DNA of 24,418 bases, taken from contig JAHFBX010000006.1 in the NCBI GenBank assembly GCA_023249815.1, forward strand, positions 1 to 24,418, read 5' to 3'. Source of the stretch: Candidatus Eiseniibacteriota bacterium. Lineage in GTDB: Bacteria > Eisenbacteria > RBG-16-71-46. The notes under the pieces were generated by a model that was given only the letters and a program-made list of their open reading frames with translations, did not search any database and was not told the origin of the DNA. The position numbers were made by a program, and so were the translations under genes. Below, in pieces: positions 7,666-16,163 of this stretch (position 1 is the first letter of the stretch; the number at the start of each line of letters is the position of its first letter).

Positions 7666-9720
7666 TCATTCGACTCCACGGATCTCGCCCCGCGCCACGA
7701 TGGGACGGCGGAACAGCATGGTATCCACCTCGCCGTTCACGGCGAGGCGGCGGAGCAGGAGCGAGGATACCCGTTCGCCGTCGAGTTCCCGCACCTCGCG
7801 GCGCGGCCACCAGATGCCGTCCACCTGCACGAAATCCGACCAGCGGCGCTTGTCGCGCCAGCCTCCCTGCGGGGTGGGCACCGCTTCCACGACCACGACG
7901 CGATGCGTGGAGTCATCGAGCGTCAAGCGCGTGCGCAGGCCGAGCCGGCTCGTGAACTCGACGCGCTCGACGGGCCGGCCCTCCTGGGCCGCCTTGCCCT
8001 GGCCCGCGACTTCGCTCGCGGGTTCGCCCGCATCCCGCAGCAGGTGCACGAGGTCGGACTCGAGGATGCCGCGCAATGCGTGCAGGGAGGTGCTGTCGGC
8101 GTGGACGAGCGTGGCCGAATCGCCCGACAGCGACAGCGTCCAGCCGCGATTGCCGTCCAGCACCTGGCGATGTTCGAACTCGAGGAATCGTGTTGTATAG
8201 ACCAAGCGCGAGGGGTCCTGGCGCAGGTAGCGCACTTCACCCACCAGCTCGCGTCCCGCGACGTCCATGTGCAGTTCGCCGTCCAGGTACGTCACCTTTG
8301 CGGCCTTGAGCTTGTCGGCGCCGCCGTGCGCCGCGATGGCCTGGGTCACGAGCTGACGGCCGCGCCGGCGCTGCTCGGGCGTCACCCGGGCACTCGCCGA
8401 GACCACCTCGGCTGCGGCGTCGGACGCGAGCGTGTCGACACGCCCGAGCGACGCGAGCCGGCCCCGCATGCGCTCCGCAGGTCCTGCCACGAGCAGCGTG
8501 AGGTCCTTCGCCAGGGCGGCAATCGCCGTGCCGCCCGTGGCTCCAGCGATTGTCTCCGGCGTGTGGGCGAGGTGGTCGGCGGGCAGGCCGGCCGCGTCTC
8601 CCGCGAGCCAGGAGGCGAGCAATTGCCCGTGCGACTCGAGCGTGAGCGGCCACGCGCGGATCGCGCGCTGGCGCGCGGCCGCGAGTGCCTCGGTCGACGG
8701 CGGCGTCGCGGCGAACGAGCGCAGCGCGCTCCGCAGTCGCGTCGCCACGACACCGGCGGACTCGGGTCTCGCCGTGGCGCTCACCATGAACATGCTGGCC
8801 TCGCGTGCGGGCACGAGTGTCACGTGCGCACCGGCGGGGAGTACCCCGGATTCGAGGAGCTCGCGCGCGACACTCCAGTCGGCGTAGCCCGGCGCGCCGC
8901 GGCCGGGAGCCAGCGCCAGCGCGCGAAGTTCGGTGACTCCGCTCCCGGGCAGGTCGAGCAGCAGCACGCCCTCGCGAGGCACAGGGGGTGGCGCCGCGGG
9001 CTCCGCCGTGGTCCGCCCGCCCCAGCGACCGAACCACTCGGCGGCTGTCGCGAACGCGCGCTCGGGGTCGACGTCGCCGGTGATTGCGAGCACGGCGCGG
9101 TCCGGTCGCCAGCGCTCGCGATGGAACTGACTCACCTCGTCCCGCGACGTGCTCAGCAGCGTCGTCAAAGTGCCGTATGGCGGATGGCCGTACGGATGCC
9201 CGCCGAACACGCCCGCGGTCGCGCGCTCGTCCGCCAGCGCCGCCGGATTCTGTGCCTGCACGCCGAGCTGCCCGGCGATCTGCCGGCGCACGGCCTGGAA
9301 CGCCTCTTCCGAGAACACCGGGTTCACCACCGCGTCGCTCATGAGCTCGAGCAGGCTCTCGAACTCCTGCGTGCGACTGCCCGCCGCGACCTGCGCGACG
9401 TCTCGGTTCACGTTGGTCGCGAATGTCGCGCCAAGCGTGTCGAGTTCGGTGACGAGATCCCGGGCCGAGCGCGACGACGTGCCCTGGCGCAGGAGCTGCG
9501 CGGTCAGGAATGCGAGGCCCGCGTGCCCCGCGGGCTCCGCTCGAAGGCCCGCCGGTACCTGGAGCTGGACCTGCACGATGGGCAGACCGGGGCGCGGGAA
9601 CACGACCACGCGCAGGCCGTTCGGCAGCGTGCGTGTCACCGGGGAGGGAATGCGCGGGCCAATCGCGGCGAGTGCCACGATCCCGAGTAGCGCTCCGCAC
9701 CACGTCAGGGCGCGCTTCAT
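7666..9720 (-). CDS. M16-like (insulinase fold) protein fused to a C-terminal LolA-like domain, no HxxEH
   Basis: This 684-residue protein has a probable signal peptide or anchor (residues 1-20) and an M16 fold from about 28: TLPNGLRVVV, then GHAGLAFLTAQLLRQGTSS where active M16 enzymes have GLAHxxEHxxFxGT. At 71-75 FLTAQ replaces HxxEH, so both zinc histidines and the glutamate base are missing. The second half continues with FGGHPYGHPPYG and FHRERWRPDRAVLAITGDV (199-217), usual M16 landmarks. From about 454 a separate beta-rich domain begins (GRQLVTQAIAAHGGADKL, later FVQVDGIWWPRREV) resembling LolA/outer-membrane lipoprotein-sorting folds. The ATG overlaps the TGA of the preceding M16-like gene (ATGA), with GGGAGG at 9727-9732 before it. 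The open frame continues further upstream, but that part opposes the first M16-like gene and is not coding. It may act as a structural partner or chaperone rather than a protease. Confidence 0.85.
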   Translation of the reverse strand: MKRALTWCGALLGIVALAAIGPRIPSPVTRTLPNGLRVVVFPRPGLPIVQVQLQVPAGLRAEPAGHAGLAFLTAQLLRQGTSSRSARDLVTELDTLGATFATNVNRDVAQVAAGSRTQEFESLLELMSDAVVNPVFSEEAFQAVRRQIAGQLGVQAQNPAALADERATAGVFGGHPYGHPPYGTLTTLLSTSRDEVSQFHRERWRPDRAVLAITGDVDPERAFATAAEWFGRWGGRTTAEPAAPPPVPREGVLLLDLPGSGVTELRALALAPGRGAPGYADWSVARELLESGVLPAGAHVTLVPAREASMFMVSATARPESAGVVATRLRSALRSFAATPPSTEALAAARQRAIRAWPLTLESHGQLLASWLAGDAAGLPADHLAHTPETIAGATGGTAIAALAKDLTLLVAGPAERMRGRLASLGRVDTLASDAAAEVVSASARVTPEQRRRGRQLVTQAIAAHGGADKLKAAKVTYLDGELHMDVAGRELVGEVRYLRQDPSRLVYTTRFLEFEHRQVLDGNRGWTLSLSGDSATLVHADSTSLHALRGILESDLVHLLRDAGEPASEVAGQGKAAQEGRPVERVEFTSRLGLRTRLTLDDSTHRVVVVEAVPTPQGGWRDKRRWSDFVQVDGIWWPRREVRELDGERVSSLLLRRLAVNGEVDTMLFRRPIVARGEIRGVE

Positions 9721-11033
9721 CGCGCACCTCCCGCCGGCGCGGCCAGCATCCATACGGTGGCGCGGTTGGGTTCGGTCATGATCCTGGCCGCGACCCGGCG
9801 CAGGTCGTCGCGCGTGACGCGCTCGAGCGCTGCGAGGCGCTGGGCGGCCACGCTCGCGTCGCCAGCCAGGAGTTCGGCCTCGCCGAGCGCCTGCGAGCGC
9901 TGACGTGAGGTCTGGAGCGCGAACGCGGTCGAGGCCACCACCTGCCGGCGTGCGCGCTCGAGTTCGAACGCCTCGGGCGCGTCTCGCGTCACGCCCATCG
10001 CGGCGTCCACCAGCGTTCGCTCGACCGCCGCAGAATCCACACCGGGAGGAACGACGGCGAGCGTCCACAGCAGCGATCCGTCGCGCTGCGGAACGAAGCC
10101 GGCCTGCGCGGTGGCCGCCAGTTGCCAGTCGCGCACGAGCGAGCGACCGAGCTTCGCTTCCGGTCCGCCCCCCAGCCAGGCGGCGAGTAGCTCGAACGCC
10201 GGGACGTCGGGGTCCCCCGCGCCGGGCCCGCGCCAGCCGACCAGGCAGAGCCGCGCCGGAGAATCGATGCGATCGGTGACGCGAGACGCCGCGCGTGGTG
10301 CGGGCAGCGCGGCAGTCGTGGCGGGAGTGCCGCGCGCTCTCCGCTCGAAGCGCGCGCGCACGTGCGCCAGTGCGCTCTCGGGTTCGAACGCGCCGGAGAG
10401 CGTGAGCACGGCGCTTCCGGGCGCGAACCGAGTGCGCCGCCAGGCTTCCACGTCCAGCGGCTTCAACGCGTCGGAACCTGCCGCGGGTGCGCCGCCGGTC
10501 TGGGCATAGGGGTGGCCGGGCCAGGCCGCGGACCACAGCCTGGCGAGCGAACGCGCCACGGGCGTGCGCTCGGGGCGCGCGCGCTCGGCCCGGATCGCGG
10601 CGCGCTCCGCGGCGAGCGCCGTCGCGGTCACCGGCGAGGGCGCGAGCCGCGCACCGAGGAAGTCGAGAGCGCCGTCGAGTGATTCCACCGGCACGGTGGC
10701 CGAGAAGCTCGTGTAATCGGGCGTCGCCGTGAGTCCGCCCGTTCCTCCCGCCGCGGTGAGGGCGGCCAGTGGATCGTTGGCGCCGTTCCAGAACGTGAGT
10801 CTCGCCGAGAGTATCGCAAGCCCTGCCTGCGCCGGGCGCTCGTGCCGAGTGCCGGAGGGGAACCACAGCGCGGCGTCCACGCTCAGCGCGTTCGGATCGG
10901 GGGCTAGCACGACGCGCAAGCCGTTCGCGAGCGTGACGCGCGTGGCGTCGAGCGGCGCGGCGGCTGAGGAGACGGCGCATAGGGCCAGCACCAGCGCTGG
11001 CCCGGGAACGAGGCGATTCCACGGTCGCTTCAT
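9717..11033 (-). CDS. M16-like (insulinase fold) exported protein, no HxxEH
   Basis: This 438-residue protein from the ATG at 11033 has a clear signal peptide (MKRPWNRLVPGPALVLALCA, cleavage after about SAAA). M16 features follow: TLANGLRVVLAPDPNALSV (34-52), the place of the zinc motif at QAGLAILSARL (69-79), and RRTRFAPGSAVLTLSGAF as in the mid-domain strand. ILSAR stands where active enzymes carry HxxEH, so zinc binding and catalysis are not expected. In-frame alternatives are ATG 11039 and TTG 11048; I chose 11033 because the signal peptide then begins directly with MKR and no Shine-Dalgarno site favours the others. It starts 31 bases after the subtilase stop and ends in a four-base overlap with the second M16-like gene. 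Such pairs usually form a heterodimer in which one member is active; here neither shows the motif. Confidence 0.83.
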   Translation of the reverse strand: MKRPWNRLVPGPALVLALCAVSSAAAPLDATRVTLANGLRVVLAPDPNALSVDAALWFPSGTRHERPAQAGLAILSARLTFWNGANDPLAALTAAGGTGGLTATPDYTSFSATVPVESLDGALDFLGARLAPSPVTATALAAERAAIRAERARPERTPVARSLARLWSAAWPGHPYAQTGGAPAAGSDALKPLDVEAWRRTRFAPGSAVLTLSGAFEPESALAHVRARFERRARGTPATTAALPAPRAASRVTDRIDSPARLCLVGWRGPGAGDPDVPAFELLAAWLGGGPEAKLGRSLVRDWQLAATAQAGFVPQRDGSLLWTLAVVPPGVDSAAVERTLVDAAMGVTRDAPEAFELERARRQVVASTAFALQTSRQRSQALGEAELLAGDASVAAQRLAALERVTRDDLRRVAARIMTEPNRATVWMLAAPAGGAR

Positions 11034-11064
11034 GGGCATGGGATCCAATTCGGGATGGCGGGCG

Positions 11065-12909
11065 TCAACGCAGCACGACGATACGGACCGTGCGATGCCG
11101 GCCGGCGCCGTCCAGGTCTAGGAAGTAGAGGCCGGGCACGAGCGCGCGGCCACGCGCATCGTCGCCCCGCCAGGGGATGGAAACGGAGCCGCCCGGGGCG
11201 AGCGTGCCCGAGGCGAGGTCCCTGACCGCGCGACCGGCCGCGTCGAAGACGCGGACGCGGTATCGCGTCGGGGGTGAACCCACGCCGAGCGACAGCGCGA
11301 CCGTGCCGCTGGTTCCGGCCGGCAGTGGATTGGCACCGGCGAAACGCAACGACAGCGGGCCATTCGCGCCGGGTACGTCGAGCGAATCGGGGATGTAGCG
11401 GAGCGCCGCGAGGCCGTTGGGGATGCCCCAGCCGAGCAAGGTGTCCGGTGCACTGGCCCTGGTCGCCGTGGCCTTGAGCGCCTCGATGATCCACACCGGT
11501 GGCCAGTTCGGCCTGGCCTGCATGAGACAGGCCGCGAGGCCTGCCACGAGCGGAGCCGCGAACGACGTCCCATCCAGCGCCTCGTAGGTGTTGGGATCGC
11601 CGTTCGCGGACGCGACGTACGTGTTCACTCCTTGCGCGGCCAGATCGGGCTTGATGCGCCCGTCCACGGTCGGTCCCTTGGACGAGAACGGCGCGCGCAC
11701 GCCGAACGAGTCCACCGCTGCGATGGCGAGGACGCTGTCACCGTTCGCATCGGCGGGTGCTCCCACCTTGCGGCCCACGCGCGCGTTGAGGCCGTCGTTG
11801 CCGGCGGACACCACGACGAGGATGCCCTTCGCGGCGGCAATCTCGGCCGCGCGCGTGACGATGGACGTATGGCCATCGAGGTCGGAGTAGGACAGATCGG
11901 TGCCCGCGCTGTCCGGGAACAGGTTGTAGCCCAGGGACGCGCTGATGATGTCCATGCCCAGCGAATCCGCCCACTCGGCGCCCATGGCCCACCACACCAT
12001 CTCGATCGGCTTCTCGCTGCCGTCGTCCTCCGTGCGAGCGAGCGCGGCATTGCAGCCGGGTGCGGCCGCCATGTAACGGCCCGGGGCGCGTCCGGCGAGC
12101 GCGCTCAGCGTGGCCGTACCGTGCTCGAAGTTGGCCGGCGACTCCACGGTGTCCTGAACGCTTTGCACGCCGCGGATGAAGTCGCGCGTGCGTGCGCCAC
12201 CCACGGGAATGCCGCGCAGCGCTTCGTGCTTGCGGAAGTAGTTGAAGCCATTGTCGAGCATGCACACGTTGACGAACGTGCCGATGTAGCCCGAGTCGTG
12301 CACCGCCGGGATGTTGAGGCGCGCCATCTGGCCGAGCGTGCGACCGTAGAACAGCTGCGTCGCGGTCGAACCGGCGCTTCGCAGGGGTTCCGCCACGCGG
12401 CCCGGCGCGGCGTCGCCGGACTCGAGCCGGGACTCGCGCTCGCGCGGCAGCGCCAGCGCGACGGGTGCCAGCCGGCGCACGAACGGCAGCGCGGCGAGTT
12501 GCGTGAGCTCGGGACCGCTCGTGCGCACCGCGACCCGGTTGAACCAGCGTGATTGGCCGTAGACCGCGTGGCCGCGCGCCTGCAGCGCGCGCACATAGCT
12601 GGGCTCGATCGGCAGGTCCAGCCAGTCCACGATCGGGTTCACACGCGCGCGCACGCGGCGCCGTCGGGCCTCGGGCGTGAGCGCACGTTCGGCCTCGGCC
12701 AGCCTCGCGGCGAGGTCCGCGGGCCCCGTCTCGCCCTTGTCCGCGAACTCCACCCACACCGAGACGGGAGGAGCACCGGCCGCGAGCGACGCGCGAAGAC
12801 GCGGATCGAGCCGGCTCGAGGCGAGCGTGGCACCTCGGGCGGGCGCGAACCACGCGAGCGGCAGCGCCAGCATCATGGCGAGGAGTGGGACGCGGAGGGG
12901 TCTGGGCAT
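11065..12909 (-). CDS. Exported S8 subtilisin-like protease with FlgD-like C-terminal tail
   Basis: The 614-residue protein starts with a signal peptide (residues 1-27, ending FAPARGA). A prodomain-like region (about 45-150) contains SRWFNRVAVRTSGPELTQLA and LPFVRRLAPV, as in inhibitory propeptides of this group. The catalytic triad is complete: D219 in VCMLDNGFN, H263 in FEHGTATLSALAG and S449 in LDGTSFAAPLVAGLAA, with oxyanion N371 in VVSAGNDG. From about 545 a FlgD-like beta domain follows (YRVRVFDAAGRAVRDLASG, PGLYFLDLDG) ending in RTVRIVVLR, resembling type IX-like sorting tails. The frame is open far upstream, but that part opposes the asparaginase; the ATG at 12909 is the only start next to a signal peptide. 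It lies 32 bases after the asparaginase stop. It is probably a secreted or surface protease; substrates are unknown. Confidence 0.92.
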   Translation of the reverse strand: MPRPLRVPLLAMMLALPLAWFAPARGATLASSRLDPRLRASLAAGAPPVSVWVEFADKGETGPADLAARLAEAERALTPEARRRRVRARVNPIVDWLDLPIEPSYVRALQARGHAVYGQSRWFNRVAVRTSGPELTQLAALPFVRRLAPVALALPRERESRLESGDAAPGRVAEPLRSAGSTATQLFYGRTLGQMARLNIPAVHDSGYIGTFVNVCMLDNGFNYFRKHEALRGIPVGGARTRDFIRGVQSVQDTVESPANFEHGTATLSALAGRAPGRYMAAAPGCNAALARTEDDGSEKPIEMVWWAMGAEWADSLGMDIISASLGYNLFPDSAGTDLSYSDLDGHTSIVTRAAEIAAAKGILVVVSAGNDGLNARVGRKVGAPADANGDSVLAIAAVDSFGVRAPFSSKGPTVDGRIKPDLAAQGVNTYVASANGDPNTYEALDGTSFAAPLVAGLAACLMQARPNWPPVWIIEALKATATRASAPDTLLGWGIPNGLAALRYIPDSLDVPGANGPLSLRFAGANPLPAGTSGTVALSLGVGSPPTRYRVRVFDAAGRAVRDLASGTLAPGGSVSIPWRGDDARGRALVPGLYFLDLDGAGRHRTVRIVVLR

Positions 12910-12941
12910 ATCCCTGATTCTACCGCGCTTCGCCCCGGCAT

Positions 12942-13970
12942 TCAGGCCGGCACGTCGCGCGCCGACTCGACGCTCACCCGCGCCTCGAGCCGCCCGACGA
13001 CCAGGCCCGCGGCGTTGTGGACGGGCGGGTGGCGGTGGTCGTCGAGTGCCGCCGCCTCGCCGGGCTCCATGGCACCGACGGCCAGCAGACAGTCGACGGC
13101 CGCGGGCCCCATGGCGCGCATCGCGCCATCCTCGCACTTGATCGCGAGTCCGATTCCCCGGGTCGGATCGGCGATCAGCAGCAACCCCTCCGCCCCGCTC
13201 TTCGCGAGCAGCCGGCCGGCGCTGGCCTGCATGAGGTCCGTGGCGAGCCGGCCGTGGCCCTCGACCAGCACGGGATGCGCGGTCATGGCGCGCGCGATGC
13301 GTTGGAGCGCGCGCGCGCGAGTGTCCCCGCCGTGCCGCCAGGCCTCCGCGATCCGCGCGTAACCCTGGGCCATGCGCGCGAGCGGCACACCGAACACTGG
13401 CACGCTGCAGCCATCCACGCCGAGGCGCACGGTGTCCGGGCGTACGGCACAACACTCGGCGACGGTACGCAGCATGAGCTGCTGGAGCGGATGGTCGAGG
13501 CGCTCGTAACCGGCGACCGGCCAGCCCTCGGCGATCGCGAACGCGAGCATGCCCGCGTGCTTGCCGGAGCAGTTGTTGTACAGCGGACCCTTCAGGCGCG
13601 GGTCGCGGCGCACGTCCTCGAGTGAAACGGCGTCCTGGGGATCGTGGTAGCCGCACGCCAGGTGCGAGGCGTCGAGTCCAATGCGATCGAGCAGCCCGCG
13701 CACGAGTGCCAGGTGTTCGCGGCTCCCGGAGTGCGACGCGGCCATGATCGCGAGCTCGGGTTCGGTGCAGCCCAGCGCATCCGCGTGCCCGCGTTCGACG
13801 AACGGCAGCAGCTGGAACGGCTTCGCCGCGGAGCGGAACGAGGTCACGCGCTCGGCGTCATCCGTGGCGGCGGAGGTGACACCCGCCGCATCCGTCACGG
13901 CACACTGCACGCGATGTCGCGACTCCGCGATGTCGCCGCGCTGGACGAGCACTTGGGCTTGCAGGCGCAT
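12942..13970 (-). CDS. Zinc-type L-asparaginase (asparaginase II / Rhizobium etli ReAV class)
   Basis: This 342-residue, signal-less protein matches the Asparaginase_II family, structurally unrelated to E. coli AnsA/AnsB, which hydrolyses asparagine to aspartate and ammonia. Near the start it has VLVQRGDIAESRHR. It then shows RSAAKPFQ (S47, K50), ASHSGSREH (S81), NNCSGKHAGM (C134, K137), GVDGCSVPVFGVPL (C188) and GIGLAIKCEDG (K278). These correspond to the two Ser-Lys pairs and the Cys/Lys/Cys zinc ligands known from the R. etli enzyme, so activity is expected. Length is normal for the family. The ATG at 13970 fits the family's N-terminus, though no strong Shine-Dalgarno site is seen. It lies between two exported-protein genes (57 bases after the VCBS gene, 32 before the subtilase). 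A link to uptake of peptide-derived amino acids is only a guess. Confidence 0.92.
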   Translation of the reverse strand: MRLQAQVLVQRGDIAESRHRVQCAVTDAAGVTSAATDDAERVTSFRSAAKPFQLLPFVERGHADALGCTEPELAIMAASHSGSREHLALVRGLLDRIGLDASHLACGYHDPQDAVSLEDVRRDPRLKGPLYNNCSGKHAGMLAFAIAEGWPVAGYERLDHPLQQLMLRTVAECCAVRPDTVRLGVDGCSVPVFGVPLARMAQGYARIAEAWRHGGDTRARALQRIARAMTAHPVLVEGHGRLATDLMQASAGRLLAKSGAEGLLLIADPTRGIGLAIKCEDGAMRAMGPAAVDCLLAVGAMEPGEAAALDDHRHPPVHNAAGLVVGRLEARVSVESARDVPA

Positions 13971-14027
13971 GCGGATCCCGGTCCCGCGAAGTCCGAGGGC
14001 CCGCGCCAGGAGCGCGAGCCCTCGAGT

Positions 14028-16160
14028 TCAGCGGATGACGACGAAGCGGTTCTGGAAGTGGAAGGAGCCGGCCTCGACCCGGAAGATGTAGATGCCGGAG
14101 GCAACCAGCTTGCCGGAGGCGTTCTTCAGGTCCCAGCGCTCGAAGTCTCTCACCTGGTCGCTGTGCTTGAGTTCCCGGACGAGATCGCCCGCGGCCGTGT
14201 AGATCTTGATGAGGGCCGTCGCCGGCAGGTTGATGAAGTGCACTTCGCCCTGGCCGGGCTGGTCCCATACCTCGCCGCCTCGATACGGATTCGGCACGAC
14301 GAGCACCCTCTCGAGGTTCGCCGTTGGCCCCGCGGTCGGTTCCACCGGGCCAGCGAGGTTTCGTAGCTTGTGGTTCAGATTCGAGCAGGTCATGCGGTCG
14401 AGCGGATCCGCGCAGCGCGCGAAGTTGTCGAGCGTGTCCGGCAGGAACAAGTCCTCGTAGTCGGGATCGGTCGTGTTCCGGCGCTCGATCGAGACCGAGT
14501 ACCAGGTGAGGAAGCCGTCGTGCGGGCCCGGAGGCGCGACCAGGACGAACACCGAATCGCCCGGTGAGTTGCAGCGTCCCCTTGGAACGCCGGGGTCGCG
14601 GCACACCTTGATATAGCGGCCCGCCGAGTCGGGATCCACGTAGGTCGCGATGCTGTCGTTGACCACGATGGTACTGCCCGTGAGCTGGTCCTCACAGAGG
14701 TAGGGCAGCTTGTAGGCGAGGTTCGCCACCGCGATGTCGGTCTTGCCGTCGGCGTTCAGGTCTCCGATGGCCAGGTCGGACGGGTTCATGCCGGCGGGGA
14801 TCTCTTCGCGCGACGCGAACGCCCCGAGGCCATCGCCGAGCCATCGGGTCACGGTGCCATCCGCGAAGTTGGCCGAGACGAGATCGAGCTTGCCGTCCCC
14901 GTTAAAGTCTCCGAGCGCGACGTTCCGCGGGAACGGGACGGTGAGCAGGTCGCTGCGCGGCGAGAAGCCCCCGAGGCCATCACCCAGGTATACGGAGACG
15001 TGGGACTCTCCGGAATTCGCCACGGCGAGGTCGGGCCGCGAGTCCGCGTTCAGATCCGCGATCGCCAGCCCCCACGGCGCCAGTCCCGCGGGAGAGTCGA
15101 AATGCGACGCGAGCAGCCCGCCACCGCTGTTCAGCAGCACCGAGATCGAGTTGGAGCCGCGGTTCGTGACGATGATGTCGGGCCGGGAGTCGTTGTTGAG
15201 ATCCGCGATGCCCACCGCCACGGGCTCCGTCCCGACGGCGAAGTCCGTTCGCGTGCCGAAGCGGCCGAGTGGAGTTCCGAGGAGCCCGGGGAACACGGAC
15301 ACCGAGGCCGCGCCTTCGTTCGCCACCACGATGTCGAGCCGGCCGTCGCCGGTGATGTCGGCGAACGCCACGCCCGCCGGCTTGGAGGCGGCCGGGTACG
15401 AGATCGGAAGATAGGCGACTGGCCCGCTCGCGATATTCACGGTGATCGAGTTCGCGTTGCGGTTCGCGGCGACCATGTCGAGCACCGTGTCCGCGTTCAG
15501 GTCCGCGAGTGCCAGCGCGACCGGGCCGGCTTGCGTCTCGGGATTCGTGAGGAGCTGGAGACGTCCGGTCGCCTGGCCCAACAGCAGCGAGATGGAAGCC
15601 GAGCCCTGGTTCGCCACGACGAGGTCGAGCCGCGTGTCCTTGTTCACCCGTGCGGCCGCGAGTGCCGTGGGCGAGACGCCGGAGGCGATCTCCTGGCGGG
15701 TGCTGAACGTGCCGTCGCCATTTCCCGAGAGCAACGAGATCGTGGACGTCTTGGTGACGCGCGACAGGTTCCACGTGAGCGCACTTCCCGAATTGAGCGA
15801 GAAGCGCCGCACGAGGGTCGCCTTCGAGCTGTCCGGCGAGTTCGTCATGCGATAGATGCGGTAGCCGCCGAAGTCCGAGCGCGACTCGGTGACGCGGTCA
15901 CGGAGGAACCGCACGGTCACGACGCGCGCGCGCGTGTCGAGGCTCTCGGGCTGCGGCCCCGCGAAGCTGCCCGGGCAGCGCAGCGAGTCCAGGTGCGAAA
16001 GCTGCGTGCTGTCCTGCCACGAGCCCGGATTCACCCAAATGGGAACATCCGGAATGCTCGAGGCGGCGCGGGCAGAGTGCGCCCCAGCGAGGCCCGCGAG
16101 GGCCAGCGCCAGGACGCAGGCGGCGGCGCGAAGCGCGCCGCCGGGTGCGTTAGCGGTCAT
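14028..16160 (-). CDS. Exported seven-repeat FG-GAP/VCBS protein with FlgD-like C-terminal tail
   Basis: The 710-residue protein has a signal peptide (1-32, ending AHSARA). Residues 33-135 form a first segment (FGGYRIYRM at 97-105, SALTWNLSRV at 126-135). Residues about 138-484 are seven repeats of 46-52 residues, each with a D-x-(N/T)-x-D calcium-type loop such as DLNADTVLD or DFNGDGKLD followed by (V/A)AN; seven units would make a beta-propeller. After that, 487-610 resumes another domain with six cysteines in the mature protein outside the repeats (C62, C489, C520, C530, C583, C592). From 615 a FlgD-like domain (VVPNPYRGGEVW, ALIKIYTAAGDLVREL, WDLKNASGKLVASGIYIFRV) ends in FVVIR, a type IX-like tail. 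ATG 16160 has GGGAG (16167-16171) inside the last codons of lipoprotein B, so translation is probably coupled. It is likely a cell-surface protein; a binding partner is unknown. Confidence 0.88.
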   Translation of the reverse strand: MTANAPGGALRAAACVLALALAGLAGAHSARAASSIPDVPIWVNPGSWQDSTQLSHLDSLRCPGSFAGPQPESLDTRARVVTVRFLRDRVTESRSDFGGYRIYRMTNSPDSSKATLVRRFSLNSGSALTWNLSRVTKTSTISLLSGNGDGTFSTRQEIASGVSPTALAAARVNKDTRLDLVVANQGSASISLLLGQATGRLQLLTNPETQAGPVALALADLNADTVLDMVAANRNANSITVNIASGPVAYLPISYPAASKPAGVAFADITGDGRLDIVVANEGAASVSVFPGLLGTPLGRFGTRTDFAVGTEPVAVGIADLNNDSRPDIIVTNRGSNSISVLLNSGGGLLASHFDSPAGLAPWGLAIADLNADSRPDLAVANSGESHVSVYLGDGLGGFSPRSDLLTVPFPRNVALGDFNGDGKLDLVSANFADGTVTRWLGDGLGAFASREEIPAGMNPSDLAIGDLNADGKTDIAVANLAYKLPYLCEDQLTGSTIVVNDSIATYVDPDSAGRYIKVCRDPGVPRGRCNSPGDSVFVLVAPPGPHDGFLTWYSVSIERRNTTDPDYEDLFLPDTLDNFARCADPLDRMTCSNLNHKLRNLAGPVEPTAGPTANLERVLVVPNPYRGGEVWDQPGQGEVHFINLPATALIKIYTAAGDLVRELKHSDQVRDFERWDLKNASGKLVASGIYIFRVEAGSFHFQNRFVVIR
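14709..15749 (-). repeat. Seven tandem FG-GAP/VCBS repeat units
   Basis: Protein-level tandem repeats within the exported VCBS gene, each about 140-155 bases. The loops read RVNKDTRLD, DLNADTVLD, DITGDGRLD, DLNNDSRPD, DLNADSRPD, DFNGDGKLD and DLNADGKTD in order. The first lacks the leading Asp and may bind calcium less well. DNA identity between units is modest, so this is an old repeat, not a recent duplication. Confidence 0.85.
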
Positions 16161-16163
16161 GGA

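Noticed and set aside
9721..11022. N-terminal extension of the second M16-like protein into the first M16-like gene, in another frame
   Set aside because: The extension is Arg/Ala-rich low-complexity sequence, while the other frame encodes a proper signal peptide and M16 fold. The ATG at 9720 has a good ribosome site and starts a hydrophobic signal.
13306..13320. Alternating GC run, with a similar one near 15927-15940
   Set aside because: They lie inside coding sequence and encode ordinary Arg/Ala codons; short GCGC runs are expected here.
12910..13656. N-terminal extension of the subtilase frame across the asparaginase gene
   Set aside because: The asparaginase has all family residues in its own frame; the extension has none, and a signal peptide starts at 12909.
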